Shown here: one piece after another, positions 35,570 to 46,422 of the stretch | How the letters are laid out: the number at the start of each line of letters is the position of its first letter | How positions within the stretch are numbered: position 1 is the first letter of the stretch | NCBI RefSeq assembly: GCF_964355755.1 | Contig: NC_092670.1 | Span: 2,507,001-2,571,000, forward strand | Reading direction: 5' to 3' | DNA: 64,000 bases | Origin: Antedon mediterranea | Lineage: Eukaryota > Echinodermata > Crinoidea > Comatulida > Antedonidae | Notes under the pieces: generated by a model | Seen by the model: the letters and a program-made list of their open reading frames with translations, nothing else | Database searches by the model: none | What the model was told of the DNA's origin: nothing | Position numbers and translations under genes: made by a program

Positions 35570-36535
35570 ATGGTCGACGTTGTTGATAACGAAGTAATTT
35601 TAAATGAGCCCGTCAATCCTCACCCCGTGCCCCACCTAAGACAAACCGATTTCCTTCCCAAAAGATATGACGGTTCCATAACCGATCACGACCAATGTAG
35701 TGCACATTACTTATCGTTTACCGACTACCTTGAGGCCCACACGTTAGAAAACCCTGTAAACAATGCCCAATTAATTAATGTAATAAGTATTTTTAAACGT
35801 AGCCTTCAGGGCCAAGCTAGACTCTGGATTGAGGGAAAGCAGTTCGATTCACTAGAATCCTTAAAAACCCAATTCATCAACAGGTTTAGTAAAAACAAAT
35901 CAATCTATGCGCACATAAGAGAATACGATTCAATTACATACACCACTGGCGACAACGCCGAAAAGCACTTAACCAAAATCAAACAAGCCGCAGACAGAAT
36001 TGGATACGCTGACCAGCAGATAAAGAATAAATTTATTTCGACCCTTCCACCAAAATGTAGAGCAGCTGTAGCCATGTCCACCCCAATCGATGCCACTATT
36101 GAAAATATTGTAAATAGCACACAAAATTACCTTGACCTTTCCGTAGATGATGCCACACGGGAAGTTTCATTCAATATCAATAAGGAAACAGATAGGCCTA
36201 ATAGTTTCGAATCGCTCCAACATGAGATAAATTCTCTCAAGTTAGACATGGCCACAACAAAACGATCCCTTAATGATGATACTCGACGCTCACGTTCCCC
36301 CACCCGAAATTATATCCCAAGACGAAACCGAAGCCCAAGCCCATACAAACCCCGATTCCAGACCCCACCGACCCCAAGATATAGACAACCTCCCCCAACC
36401 TGTTATTACTGCGGGAAACCAGGCCACATAGCAAGGCACTGCCGACAACAAAACCGCTCTTACGGAAACTATCCCCCGCCATACCCATACCAACAGTCAA
36501 ACAATTACTACCCTAGCCACCAGCAGGATTTTTAA
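35570..36535 (+). CDS. Gypsy gag
   Basis: 321 codons. Residues about 25-190 form the retrotransposon gag region (QGQARLWIEGKQFDSLESLK; FINRFSKNKS). Residues about 245-275 are Arg/Pro-rich. One CCHC knuckle (CYYCGKPGHIARHC) lies near residue 280 and binds RNA. The stop TAA at 36,533 follows GAT TTT; the pol frame is open from this point in the -1 frame. Confidence 0.9.
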   Translation: MVDVVDNEVILNEPVNPHPVPHLRQTDFLPKRYDGSITDHDQCSAHYLSFTDYLEAHTLENPVNNAQLINVISIFKRSLQGQARLWIEGKQFDSLESLKTQFINRFSKNKSIYAHIREYDSITYTTGDNAEKHLTKIKQAADRIGYADQQIKNKFISTLPPKCRAAVAMSTPIDATIENIVNSTQNYLDLSVDDATREVSFNINKETDRPNSFESLQHEINSLKLDMATTKRSLNDDTRRSRSPTRNYIPRRNRSPSPYKPRFQTPPTPRYRQPPPTCYYCGKPGHIARHCRQQNRSYGNYPPPYPYQQSNNYYPSHQQDF

Positions 36536-36540
36536 AAAGG

Positions 36541-38367
36541 GGACTAGATGCCGCCTATAATCTGGCCCCCCATACTAAATACGACAATTTTAAGGCAAAA
36601 TACTTAGGGAATTCAGATAATATTGATTTGTTACTTAACGACAGAAATTACGTTAAAGGAAATTTACCAGATGGTAGAAATGTTTTAACTTTATTTGACA
36701 GTGGTTCAACTAGAACTATAATCTCACAATCGTACGTTAATTCCTCACTTTATTTATCGCGTTTAAAGCCAGTTAAAGTGAACACAACTAAATTTCGATT
36801 AGGTAACGGTGACTTCTTATATGCCAACCACTTAGTGCAATTCGAATTATTTATCCAAGGACACAAATTCAAAATTTCAGCGTTAATCGTTAAAAATTTG
36901 ACAGGTATTGACCTGATACTTGGAACCGAAACATTGTCTGAACTCGACGGTACTTTAAATTTTAAGGAAAACACATTTCGCATTAGACCAAAGATTTTTA
37001 GCTTTCGTCCAGTACACAAGATTTTTCTTAAACCCGGTGATACTAAAACAGTTAAATTAAAAGGAAGGGTTCCCGCCTTTGTACGCAATTCTGATGTTGT
37101 TCTACATGCAACCACCCATATTTCAAAACTTTGTCCATCAGATATGTTAGTAAAATTACACAGAGGAGAAACCAACATTGATATCACTAACAACACAAAC
37201 AGAAACGTATCTCTAAATACACATCAACCTATCGCGAGCCTTCACTTAACCAACCTTGTAACAGTTACTAACGACCTACCTGATAGAATAAAGTTGACCA
37301 ATGACAACGCAAATAAGTACCCACATTTAGAACGTACAGACCCATTGCTATCTTTAACCGAGGAAGAAATAATTAGAAAACAAGTTGATTTAACAGACAG
37401 CGTTTTAACACATAGAGAAAAAGAAGATTTGTATAAAACATTACAACAAAACAGAAACGCATTTTCACTTTATGGTGAACTATCTAGCTGCCCAAACTTC
37501 AAAGCTGACATACACCTCTCTAACGATGAACCATTTTTTATTCGACCATACTTCGCGACAGACAAAGATAAACATGTTATTGAGGCCGAATTGAACAAAT
37601 TAGTCAAACTAGGAATCTTAGCAGTAGGACACCAATCGTATACTTCCCCTGTCCTTCTTGTTTCAAAGAAAAATACAAAAGATAAAAGAGTTGTCACAGA
37701 CTTTCGCTATCTAAATTCCAGGATAAAACGTATTAATCACCCATTCCCATTATTAGCCGAAACTCTGAAAACAATAGGTAACGCTAATGCACAGATTCTT
37801 AGCGTAATTGATTTGAAATCAGCGTTCCACTGTGTACCATTAGCCGAACATGCCCAACAATACACAGGTATAGCTTCATATCATGGTGGAAAACATTATT
37901 ATTATAAGAGATTAGCACAAGGACTAAACGTTTCGCCAGGTATATTTCAAGCAAAGATTGACGAAATTTTAAATGAAATCCCAAATTCTAGAGAATTCTG
38001 TATCGCCCATCACGATGATATTATTTTATTTAGCCAAGACAAATTTGCTCATAAGCAGCACCTTGTTTCCGTTTTACAAGCCCTACAATTAAATGGTTTT
38101 AGAATTTGTCCAAAGAAATGTAAGTTATTCAAGAAAAAAGTGCAATATATGGGACACACCATCCTGATTAATTCTTCAGGACACGCATGTATCACACCAT
38201 TAGGCGACAGGTGTGCAGCTATCCGAAATTTGCCAGTCCCACGAACCCATAAAGAAACTAAACGATTTATTGGTGCAGTAAATTATGTATCCCATTTTTT
38301 CCCTCAAATACAATCAATTTTACGTCTGTTACACACACTCGCAAGCAAACGCCGAAAATTTTGTTAG
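36541..38367 (+). CDS. Gypsy pol part 1: protease and reverse transcriptase
   Basis: The frame is open from the gag stop, -1 relative to gag; the first ATG is at 36,628. The protease active site is LFDSGST, about residue 24 from that ATG. RT spans about residues 330-520 (VVTDFRYLN, VIDLKSAFHCVPL, LAQGLNVSPGIFQ, and HHDDIILFS as the catalytic DD box). It stops at TAG 38,365-38,367, where the Trp of the usual FxW..E.QKAF connection is expected; the frame continues beyond. Confidence 0.9.
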   Translation, partial: GLDAAYNLAPHTKYDNFKAKYLGNSDNIDLLLNDRNYVKGNLPDGRNVLTLFDSGSTRTIISQSYVNSSLYLSRLKPVKVNTTKFRLGNGDFLYANHLVQFELFIQGHKFKISALIVKNLTGIDLILGTETLSELDGTLNFKENTFRIRPKIFSFRPVHKIFLKPGDTKTVKLKGRVPAFVRNSDVVLHATTHISKLCPSDMLVKLHRGETNIDITNNTNRNVSLNTHQPIASLHLTNLVTVTNDLPDRIKLTNDNANKYPHLERTDPLLSLTEEEIIRKQVDLTDSVLTHREKEDLYKTLQQNRNAFSLYGELSSCPNFKADIHLSNDEPFFIRPYFATDKDKHVIEAELNKLVKLGILAVGHQSYTSPVLLVSKKNTKDKRVVTDFRYLNSRIKRINHPFPLLAETLKTIGNANAQILSVIDLKSAFHCVPLAEHAQQYTGIASYHGGKHYYYKRLAQGLNVSPGIFQAKIDEILNEIPNSREFCIAHHDDIILFSQDKFAHKQHLVSVLQALQLNGFRICPKKCKLFKKKVQYMGHTILINSSGHACITPLGDRCAAIRNLPVPRTHKETKRFIGAVNYVSHFFPQIQSILRLLHTLASKRRKFC

Positions 38368-39132
38368 TCTACTGAACACCAGAAAGCATTTGACGAAATT
38401 AAACAATTAATGGTTAAACCACCAACTCTTCAAATGCCTAGAAAAGAAGGTAGATTTACGCTATATAGCGACACTTCAAGAACCGCAACAGGTTCATATT
38501 TAACACAAACAGTAAACGATAAAGAACACATAATAGGTTATTATTCCAAAATCTTACCACAAGCCTGTCAACGATATAGCGTCACAGAATTAGAGTTATT
38601 TGGACTTTACATTAACGTTTCAGCATTTCGACATTTACTAAAGGGTTGCGAATTTGATGCATTCGTAGACCACTCAGCAATTGTACAAAAACTAATATTA
38701 CGATTGTCCGGATACATTTTCCAAATTGGTTATAAGAAAGGAACTGAATTAGTTTTAGCGGATTTTCTCTCCCGAGCCCCTCGTGATGACGATTCCGAAA
38801 TTGATCAAGTTGTACCCATTGCATTTAATATTACAGAGACTGAATCTCTTAACCCGATTACAAACACATCTACTAGCAGACCAGTAACAAGGTCATACGC
38901 CAAGAAAATGGGAATAAATATACCTGACCTACATAAACCCAAACCAGTACAAACGCCCGTCATTAATCAAAACCCAGTGACAACAAACACGCGACCTACA
39001 CCTCAACCTACCGCTACACCACAGATAATCACGAGACAACAAACAAACGCACATCGATCACCGCCTATCATAACGCCACCTATCGTAACACCACCCCCAA
39101 TACGTAATGTAAACATTCGACAACCTCCATAG
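38368..39132 (+). pseudogene. Gypsy pol part 2: RNase H, after in-frame TAG
   Basis: Same frame as part 1. Begins STEHQKAFDEIKQ, then YSDTSRTATGSYL (RNase H start), YYSKILPQACQRYSVTELEL and FVDHSAI. Ends at TAG 39,130-39,132 after a Pro/Thr-rich linker; the frame again continues. Confidence 0.85.
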
Positions 39133-41197
39133 GAACGACTAGTAGACAAAAACAAGCAAAGCAAAGATACTACACATCGAAACGTACCAGTTGAATTGTA
39201 TACATCGCCCAAACCACTAGTACCCAACATAACTGAATTTAAGTCAGCACACATCCCAAAACAACAAGACTTAAATAGATTAATGGATGTTATTCAAAGA
39301 AAGATAATTAGAGATTATAACCTCCCAGTAGATGTTAAACAATTACGTGTTGAACAAGAAACTTCACCATTTTTTAAGCCAGTTTACGATTATTTAGTTC
39401 ATGATATCCTTCCAGCTGATAAGAAAGCAGCTCGTGCAGTTCAGAATAAGTCAGAGCAGTACATATTGTGCAACGGTTTACTATTCCGTTTATTTTTTCC
39501 AAGATAAAGGTGGAGAATTTGTATTGCAATTAGCTGTTCCTGAAAACTTAGCAGAGACTGTTATTTCTCAGTATCACGACAATTTGTTAAGTAGCCACCA
39601 AGGTACGATGCGTACTTACCTTACTATTAGGAAATTATTTTACATGCCTCTTATGTTCGAGAAAGTCAACAATTATACCCAAGCGTGTCTTAGATGTCAA
39701 CAATTTCGTCCCAAAACCGATAAATTACGTCCTTTACACGATCGAGTGCCAGCAACTTACCGTCCCTTTCATACACTCAGTCTAGATTTTAAGAGTATGC
39801 CAACTTCACCTTCAGGTTTTAAACATATTATGGTAGTATGTGATGAGATAACTAGATTTTTGATTTGTGTACCTTTGAAATCCATTGATGCCGAAACAAT
39901 TTGTGAAGCACTAATTCAAAAGGTCATCAGTATTTTCGGACCCCCATCTCGTCTTATTTCAGATGCAGCAACCTCCCTTACAGGAAAATTATTAACACTA
40001 TTATGTAACACCCTTAATATTGATAGGAAAATCATCAGCGTCCACAATCACGGTAGTTTACAAGTTGAACGTCATATCCGCACCGTATCGGACCTGTTAA
40101 AAGTCAACCTTAACCAATTCGGAACAGATTGGGTTAGATTTGTATCAACAACATGTTATGCTTATAACTCGTTTTCATCCCCACATCTAGGAAACCACTC
40201 CCCTTACGAATTAGTTTTTGGCCGCCAACCTCCAAGTTTGACCTCATTAGCATTTAACCCTATTTCAGGATTGTCTCATTCCTATGAAGAATACTTTGAA
40301 CATCTCAAGAAGAAATTTCAAAACATTTCACAGACAATGCTACAATTACAGCGAACACAACAAAACGTCCAAAACTCAAAGATTTCCCAACGCTTAGAAA
40401 AAAGTCCAATTTACTCAGTAGGACAACTCGTATATTTATACAAGCCAACATCATCATCACTAACAGCAAATTCAAAGAAAATCGCCGCAGAATGGGTCGG
40501 ACCATTAGTGATTCATGAAGTACTAGACAGAACACACTACATCCTAGCGACGATTAAAGGAGAAATACTTCGCGACGTATTCAATTATAACAGACTGAAA
40601 CCCTGTTTTATGAGAACACCCAAAGAACGCAAAAATTTTACACATCTACAAAAACTTAAACAATTGTTGAATGAACCAACCGATGATAATAACGATAAAA
40701 TCCAAAACACCATTAATGTAGTAAATGACGAAATCAATGTTGAATTTGTAGACGAACATGATAGGACACCCACCCAATTGCAATCAGATACCCTTACACA
40801 TCCAACTAAGATAGAACCCCTTAACTTGCAACCTTACATTGACTGTGTAGAGAATAACATGGGATTAGCAGCCCCATTCCAAATGAAGGAAGAACAAATC
40901 AAGGAACAAACTAATCTAATTATGACAGCACCTAATGATTCAAATATGACATTAAACCGAGGTAGATTTAAAGCAGGACATTTCCAAGTTTTAGTTTCGT
41001 ATTCTAAACCGACTTCAGCCAAACGCAACACTGATGAAACAAAACACGAATCTAATGATCGCAAATTTTGGTGGAATATTGACAGATATAACGATACAGA
41101 TAAATTGATTAAAGAGATCATTAATGATAAACAGATACCGATAAGTGGATCGCCAAAACGATTCATAAAACGTTTGTATAATGCAACAAGTTACTGA
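39133..41197 (+). pseudogene. Gypsy pol part 3: integrase, with frameshift near 39,500
   Basis: The segment up to 39,507 is in the pol frame. A shift in a T-run moves the rest to the frame open from 39,401. Zinc-binding HHCC is H.....SSHQG with CLRCQQ. The catalytic triad is visible in LDFKS, SDAAT and QVERHIR. A GPY/F-like C-terminal module (EWVGPLVIHE, YNRLKPCF) precedes a tail of about 190 residues of unknown role ending SGSPKRFIKRLYNAT. Integrase inserts the cDNA into host DNA. Confidence 0.88.
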
Positions 41198-42089
41198 TTT
41201 AATTTTTTGCAAGAAATTATTTTTAAATTACGACATTTGCTAAATTAATGATAGCATAGTCTACGTATTTTTGATGAGATTTGTTTAATAATGATGTGAT
41301 TTCAGTTAAAAGAGAATTGAATTTATGTTTAAGTATTGATTTTGTAACGAGTTTTTTGATAATGATTAAATTTGAATTTTGATGATCGATATATTGAGAT
41401 ATTGAAAAGAACGACAATCATTTTGTAACAAATATTTTGTTTAACCTTTGAGTCGTTAATCTCAAGCATTAATTAATTGATATACAAGAACAGGAGATTT
41501 TCTTAGTACTTTTAATTGTAATTTTTTTTGACATTGAGTACAAAAGTCGAATTTGTCGACCGATTGAAATCGTAATTACCTGTAAATATAAATGCTTAAA
41601 TCGATAAAGTTGTGACGATAATGATATATTGTGGATAAGTTTGTGTCAACGGGACACACACATTTGTTTCTTCAAAGTTTTAAGTGATTAAGTTTGATAT
41701 TTGATTTTAGGCTAATCAGCCACAGTTTCTTGAGTTTTATGTTTTGATTTGATTGATTTATGTTTGAAGACCATTAGAACGCGATGAGTGTATGTTCAAT
41801 GTAACATACTATTTTTAAGTTTTGTAATTTTATTTTTAACTGATTTATGTTTGATTTACGCGAATTTTATACCAAATTCATTTTGATTTCATTTTTTTTA
41901 AGAGAGAGAAGAGAGAGAGTGAAAGTGATAAGGTTACACTTCAGAGTCAATGGTTTTGGCTAACTCAATTTTTGCTTATATGTATAATAATGTTTTTTTT
42001 CTTTTATATAACTTTAATTTTGCATGCCACTATTATAACCATTTTTATATGTTAAATAGATTAGAAAAAAAAAATGGGAAACAGAGGGA
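41198..42089 (+). other. Gypsy 3' untranslated region and polypurine tract
   Basis: T-rich, no ORF of merit. It ends with an A-run and GGGAAACAGAGGGA directly before the 3' LTR, the plus-strand primer. Confidence 0.8.
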
Positions 42090-42713
42090 TGTAATATAAG
42101 GATATACTTTTATATTTAAGAAATTGACCTTTGTATCGGAATTCAAATAGGTTCACAAACTTGACCCAGAAAGTCCAAAGGAGAGTTTGTCCAGATGTTT
42201 TAATGACCATTTAGTTTATAATAGAATCCCTAAAGAAAACACTTAGCTTAACTTTGCGACCGTTCCCATCGTAAAACAATTAGATACTGACAGTTTTAAG
42301 CAGAGATTTGACAGGGCCAATTCATCATTGTAACCTCCCCAGATAAGATCAATCACTCCCACTTAAACACCCCTGGATCAACTTAGGACCAATCGTTACC
42401 CTCACAGATGATGTAATGACATTATGCAAATGAACTGAGCCAATATACTCCCAAGTTTCAGAAGGGCCCAGACACACCTTACAGCCACCTCACGGAGCAC
42501 ACACCTTACAGCCACCTCACGGAGCACACACCTCACAGCAGACCTACACACTTCACACCTCACCGACAGCATCATTGACCGTCCGTTTCTTATCTATACT
42601 TATAGTTGTATATTGTACTGAAGTATTATACTGAATAAATAATATATGTGTTACGACAGTCAAGCGAGTCAGAGTCCTTCATTAGTACCTCAACAACCCA
42701 ACACTATATTACA
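42090..42713 (+). repeat. 3' LTR
   Basis: 624 bp, equal in length to the 5' LTR with a single difference noted; followed by the CTAT duplication at 42,714-42,717. Confidence 0.95.
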
Positions 42714-43048
42714 CTATGGTAATTGTAACTTTATAGGAATAAAGTGTAATACATGTTGTAATGAAATAATCTTAAATTTATAAAATGAAACTGCTATTAA
42801 AATTAAATATTGCAGTCATCCATAAAGCTTGTTGAATATTAAATTCCACTAGACATTGTAGTTGTATAAGTTTAAAAACTTAACTCAAAATGAATAATAT
42901 CTGCAAAGTCTATTCCTAAATTATGTGTTTGTCGGTAATTGTATTAGCTTAAGTTGTAGAAAATCAAATTCAGTTAAGAAGGTGACACATCCTCATTGCA
43001 CAAATTAAGTAGAATACTGGCACCCCAACCCTATTGAAATAAACATAC

Positions 43049-43093
43049 AGTACTTTTTGCATTGCTTGATGGTCCAGCTTCACTTCTTGATCG
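43049..43093 (-). CDS. 45-bp mini-exon, copy 2
   Basis: It is bounded by TTTATAG and a GTACTGTATG donor. Phase 0 reads VNDQEVKLDHQAMQK; phase 1 reads ERSRSEAGPSSNAK, a Ser-rich linker type. It is flanked by similar intron sequence to copies 1 and 3 (TTTATTTCAATAG). Confidence 0.45.
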
Positions 43094-43447
43094 TTCACCT
43101 ATAAAATAGTATTTTAGGACAGTAATTAAAATATACATGTTTATGAATACTATTACTATATACATTTTTTTACAATTAATAACATTTTTTCCTGCAAACC
43201 AAACTACTACAGATGACCTATCAATGAAATTATATGCTATTGGTAATTATTATTGTATTAAATAATGTTAGAAGTTGTACAAATTTGATTTAATTTAGAT
43301 TATAATAGATGATGTTACCACAATAACCAAGTGACATAATTTAATGTATCCATATACAAAACTTTCTAACTTATGTTTGTTGGAAATTTGTTTGTAATTC
43401 CCGATTGCCTAAATAAGTAGAATATTAAGACGACCTCCAACTCCATT

Positions 43448-43489
43448 GAAATAAAACATACTTTCTGCATTGCTGGATGGTCCAGCTTT
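43448..43489 (-). CDS. 42-bp mini-exon, copy 3
   Basis: It lies between TTTATAG and GTATGTTTTA. Phase 0 reads VNNQVKLDHPAMQK; phase 1 reads KQSSKAGPSSNAE. One codon shorter than the other two, keeping the frame. Confidence 0.45.
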
Positions 43490-44592
43490 ACTTGATTGTT
43501 TACCTATAAAGAAACATATAACAATTCAGTATAAATTACCATGTTTACTCTCTTTTTATATAAGTGGGCCTCCTTTGTAAAATTTATATTTGTAAGAAAT
43601 ATTGTATATAGTCAAAGTGAGAATACACAAGGTAATTATCCTGTTTTGGTTACCATTTATTAAGTAATAGACATAACTTTAAACTGTGATATTAATGAAT
43701 CTCAATTTTGTAGCAAGTTTTGGTTTCAAATTATTTACGCACATTTAAGACAAGAAACGACCTGGTTTAATGTTTTTAAAGTTATATATATATGCATTAT
43801 TTTTACAAAACGTCAAAAATTGCAGGTCTAGTGTCTTTAACAGTAATCTTTATTTTTAATGATTTACAGTATGGATAAAACTTATAGTGTTAACCATTAA
43901 TGCAATCAATGCTACAAAAATGTACAGTGCTTGAGAAAGTTAAATGAATTACAATTTACTGTATGGATTAAATAAATAAGAAGCATTGTGAACGAAAGGA
44001 AGACCAATAAGAGCATAGCTCGTAACAGATGGTCACCTAAAAAAAAATCCTCTAAAAATACTAGAACTTAGAATAGTACAGGAAAACTATGAAATATGGT
44101 TGAAAAAATTGCAACAGAATTTATTTCACCACAATGCATTTCTATAAGGTCCCTATATGAACATACTAAAAGTCTAGAAAAATCCAGGTAGGGGAAATAG
44201 GTTTTTTTAAACAAAATGGCCGCCAATGGCGAAAATTCCTAAAACAGGACAAAAAAACATAAATGATAGATCTAATTACCACTTTATAACAGTTTTTACA
44301 ATGGTTTATATATTTCTTTACAATTTCGAAGATCTGACCTACAATATACACATTATAAGTGCTGTTAATTAGAAAATGGCCGAAAAACAAATGTTTAAAA
44401 AGATCATGGAACATGGTATTTGATGTTTATGTAAAATAGTAGTATTATAGTTGTTCTCCTTGATGGATATTAAACAGACAATAAATTAAAAGTTTTCAGG
44501 ACATAATTAAAGTGTTTTCTGCTATTTCGCGCAACTGCTCTCAGTTCACGACTATTCGGGTTTTTTCGGCTTTTTCCGGTAACCTCTGATAG

Positions 44593-44600
44593 TGACGTCA
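44593..44600 (+). promoter_or_regulatory. CRE-like TGACGTCA upstream of the P2X7-like gene
   Basis: Part of an 18-base block (44,592-44,609) repeated upstream of the opposed paralogous exon at 47,265-47,282. Conservation at similar distance from both ATGs, while surrounding bases diverge, suggests a CREB/ATF-type site. Function is inferred. Confidence 0.45.
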
Positions 44601-44640
44601 TAAGATGAAGAAACTTTTTCGTGTACTGTACAAAACTAGG

Positions 44641-45886
44641 ATGTCAACACGTATCGCGTATGATTTTGACAGTTCTTCGTCAGAGGAATTAGAAGAGGAA
44701 ACATTGATAGTGGAATGCGAAACTGAGGAAAATGAAGGAGAAACTATTTTGTTTAACAATCGAAATATTGAATGGAATGTCGATGAAATTAATTCGGCCG
44801 TACATGTACGAGCCCGATTGTAGTTCTGATGATTCTTCATCATCAGAAGATGGCGACGGTGACCGTCACCTAGGCCTACCTACAATTCAAGCAGAGAATA
44901 TTCAACTTCAAACCCAGTTATTAAATTGGTTAGTAGTACTATCTCTTTTATTAAAAATTAATGTATAACTTTATTGTATAATTAACAATTCCCTAGTAGA
45001 TAACTACGATATTCTTCCGTCATGCCAGTGTGTATTGTGGCTTAGTTAGGCCTAATAATAGAGGCTAGGCCTAGCTAGGCCCTACTGTACTTTACTCCAA
45101 TTCATGCGGCTAGGCCTAGCCCTCTCACCGGCGACGGTCGGCTATCGTCTATAATAAATAAAGATTAAATTGAATCGTAGAAAGCAAAAATGTACATTAC
45201 GGTATTAGACTGACCATTTTATTTAACAAATTTGCACTTTGTTGTTTGAAATAGGCCTAGGGTAGGCCTAGATAGATAGGCCCACCCCTAGGCTAGCCAA
45301 GATGCAGATTTATTTTCCTATTTCACACACAATACATTAAATTAATCATTAATAATCACTAAAACTTTAAAAATATTTAATATAGCGCCCTATAAATTGT
45401 GACATCTCAGAATATTGTAGCGCTACAATATTATTATTACAAAATATTTTTGTTTTTATAATACAGGTGTGATTGTGGCCATTGCCAGATGCTACCCACG
45501 TATCGCGAATGTCGATGTTGCCAGGAAGTAGGCCCTATTATTTATTAATCATACTATAGGCTGGAGGAAGGTCAGACAATTTACAATACGGAGAAGCCTA
45601 CATATGCATCACTGAACATCCTGGATTCACTGCTGCCTGTTTGAATTTGCATGTGTTGGAAATTGCATGGCTGCATTACCGCCAACAGTATGACACACCT
45701 GTTGAAGCCTCAAAACATAAACGTCTGAGACATATTGCGTACCGGCAACTCGCCAGATGGTGTTGGGGGTTTTTGGGCCGAAACCTAAGGGTATTCTTAC
45801 CATCATGTGCCGTTTCCTGCATAAGAGCCCACTTCCCACCACCAGGTATGGAAGATGATTTCCAGTTTGCTGGATTTTTGGATTGA
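44641..45886 (+). CDS. P2X7-intracellular-domain-like zinc protein, three exons
   Basis: Exons 44,641-44,928, 45,467-45,527 and 45,560-45,886; GT/AG borders and phases (2, then 0) agree. Exon 1 is acidic and Ser-rich (MSTRI start; RPYMYEPDCSSDDSSSSEDG). Exons 2-3 give WCDCGHCQMLPTYRECRCCQ, CITEHPGFTAACLN, HIAYRQLARWCWGFLG and PSCAVSCIRAHFPP. These Cys/His patterns and the AYRQ..RW..G.LG core match the cytosolic ballast domain of the P2X7 receptor, which binds zinc; many marine invertebrates have soluble copies of it. Exon 1 has a frameshift between the MSTRI frame and the RPYMYEP frame near 44,795, so translation may start later (ATG 44,777) or the gene is damaged. AATAAA lies about 100 bp past the stop. 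Confidence 0.7.
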
Positions 45887-46255
45887 GTAAACATTTAGCA
45901 CCAACTTGTATTGAGATTACAATTAACCACATACAATTATTTACTGTACTTCATAAAGGAAAGTATTGTACACTGTATCTGATAGAAATAAAATATACAT
46001 TTCTCTGACACAATTTATTAAAAAATTATGCACACAAGTGATTATTTTGTTTATAAAACTGTTGGCTCTGGATTGTGGAGCTGTATGCACATAAACAAAT
46101 GGCTTTTAATCTTTTACTAAAAAAATGAAATAATGATTTATAATAAAAAGCATGATGGAATGTATCTCATTTCTTGGAGTATGTATTATACTTCTTATTT
46201 GAAGTTGATCAGTGGACCTTTTGGCTGCTGATTTATTTACTGCATAATTTTTGCC

Positions 46256-46422
46256 TTAGTTGTTCACATTTGGAAATCTTGTGAAGTGGTTGGCAATAGC
46301 GGTCTCTTTGTCGGGGCGTTCAAATCCTGAACAGAGTTGGGGTGGCGCATCAACAACATCAACATCTTCTGCTGTCCCTTCAACAATGCTCATTACCTCC
46401 AAGATGAGGTCATCCACATACC
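46256..46422 (-). CDS. Terminal exon of unknown minus-strand gene
   Basis: The acceptor TTTCGCAG precedes 55 codons ending in TAA: GYVDDLILEVMSIVEGTAED and LCSGFERPDKETAIANHFTR near the end. The layout (GYVDDL..., then FERPDKE.AI..H..RF) resembles C-termini of invertebrate repeat-encoded proteins I cannot name with certainty. It is the only other exon found for the gene starting at 47,197. Confidence 0.5.

Larger units (their letters stand above)
34262..42713 (+). mobile_element. Gypsy-type LTR retrotransposon, structurally complete, 8,452 bp
   Basis: Two 624-bp LTRs (34,262-34,885 and 42,090-42,713), TGT...ACA ended, differ by one base as far as I can see (CCCAGGAAG versus CCCAGAAAG). A 4-bp target duplication CTAT flanks the element. 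A purine-rich tract lies directly before the 3' LTR (GGGAAACAGAGGGA). The region after the 5' LTR (TGGTGGAAGACCC) fits a primer-binding site. Order gag, protease, RT, RNase H, integrase defines Gypsy (Metaviridae). LTR identity implies a recent insertion, yet pol carries two in-frame TAG codons and one frameshift. Confidence 0.95.
31722..43489 (-). pseudogene. Second death-effector-like gene: scattered exons, split by Gypsy element
   Basis: Candidate minus-strand exons in order: mini-exons at 43,448-43,489 and 43,049-43,093; a DED-like exon at 33,620-34,145; a mini-exon at 32,529-32,573; and a terminal candidate at 31,722-31,802. The DED-like exon starts and ends in phase 1. It encodes a helical region (CSEWYDHRHLLNKLKLLYKD; then ASNTTELLNSLMDREHLTSH) and a second DED-like half (NYEDTWHLIMDLEERDIICE, ending KVLLKG). 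A one-base frameshift at about 34,035 breaks it, so it is a pseudogene or carries a sequence error. The intron between 34,145 and 43,049 holds the Gypsy element. The exon chain is inference. The role would be DED-type protein-protein contact. Confidence 0.5.

Noticed and set aside
44166-44414. 82-codon minus-strand ORF as the missing Hsp70 lid
   Set aside because: Sequence does not resemble the Hsp70 lid; no HSP-type helices or EEVD.
45627-45932. Two minus-strand ORFs opposite the P2X7-like exon
   Set aside because: Antisense shadows of the real exon at 45,560-45,886.
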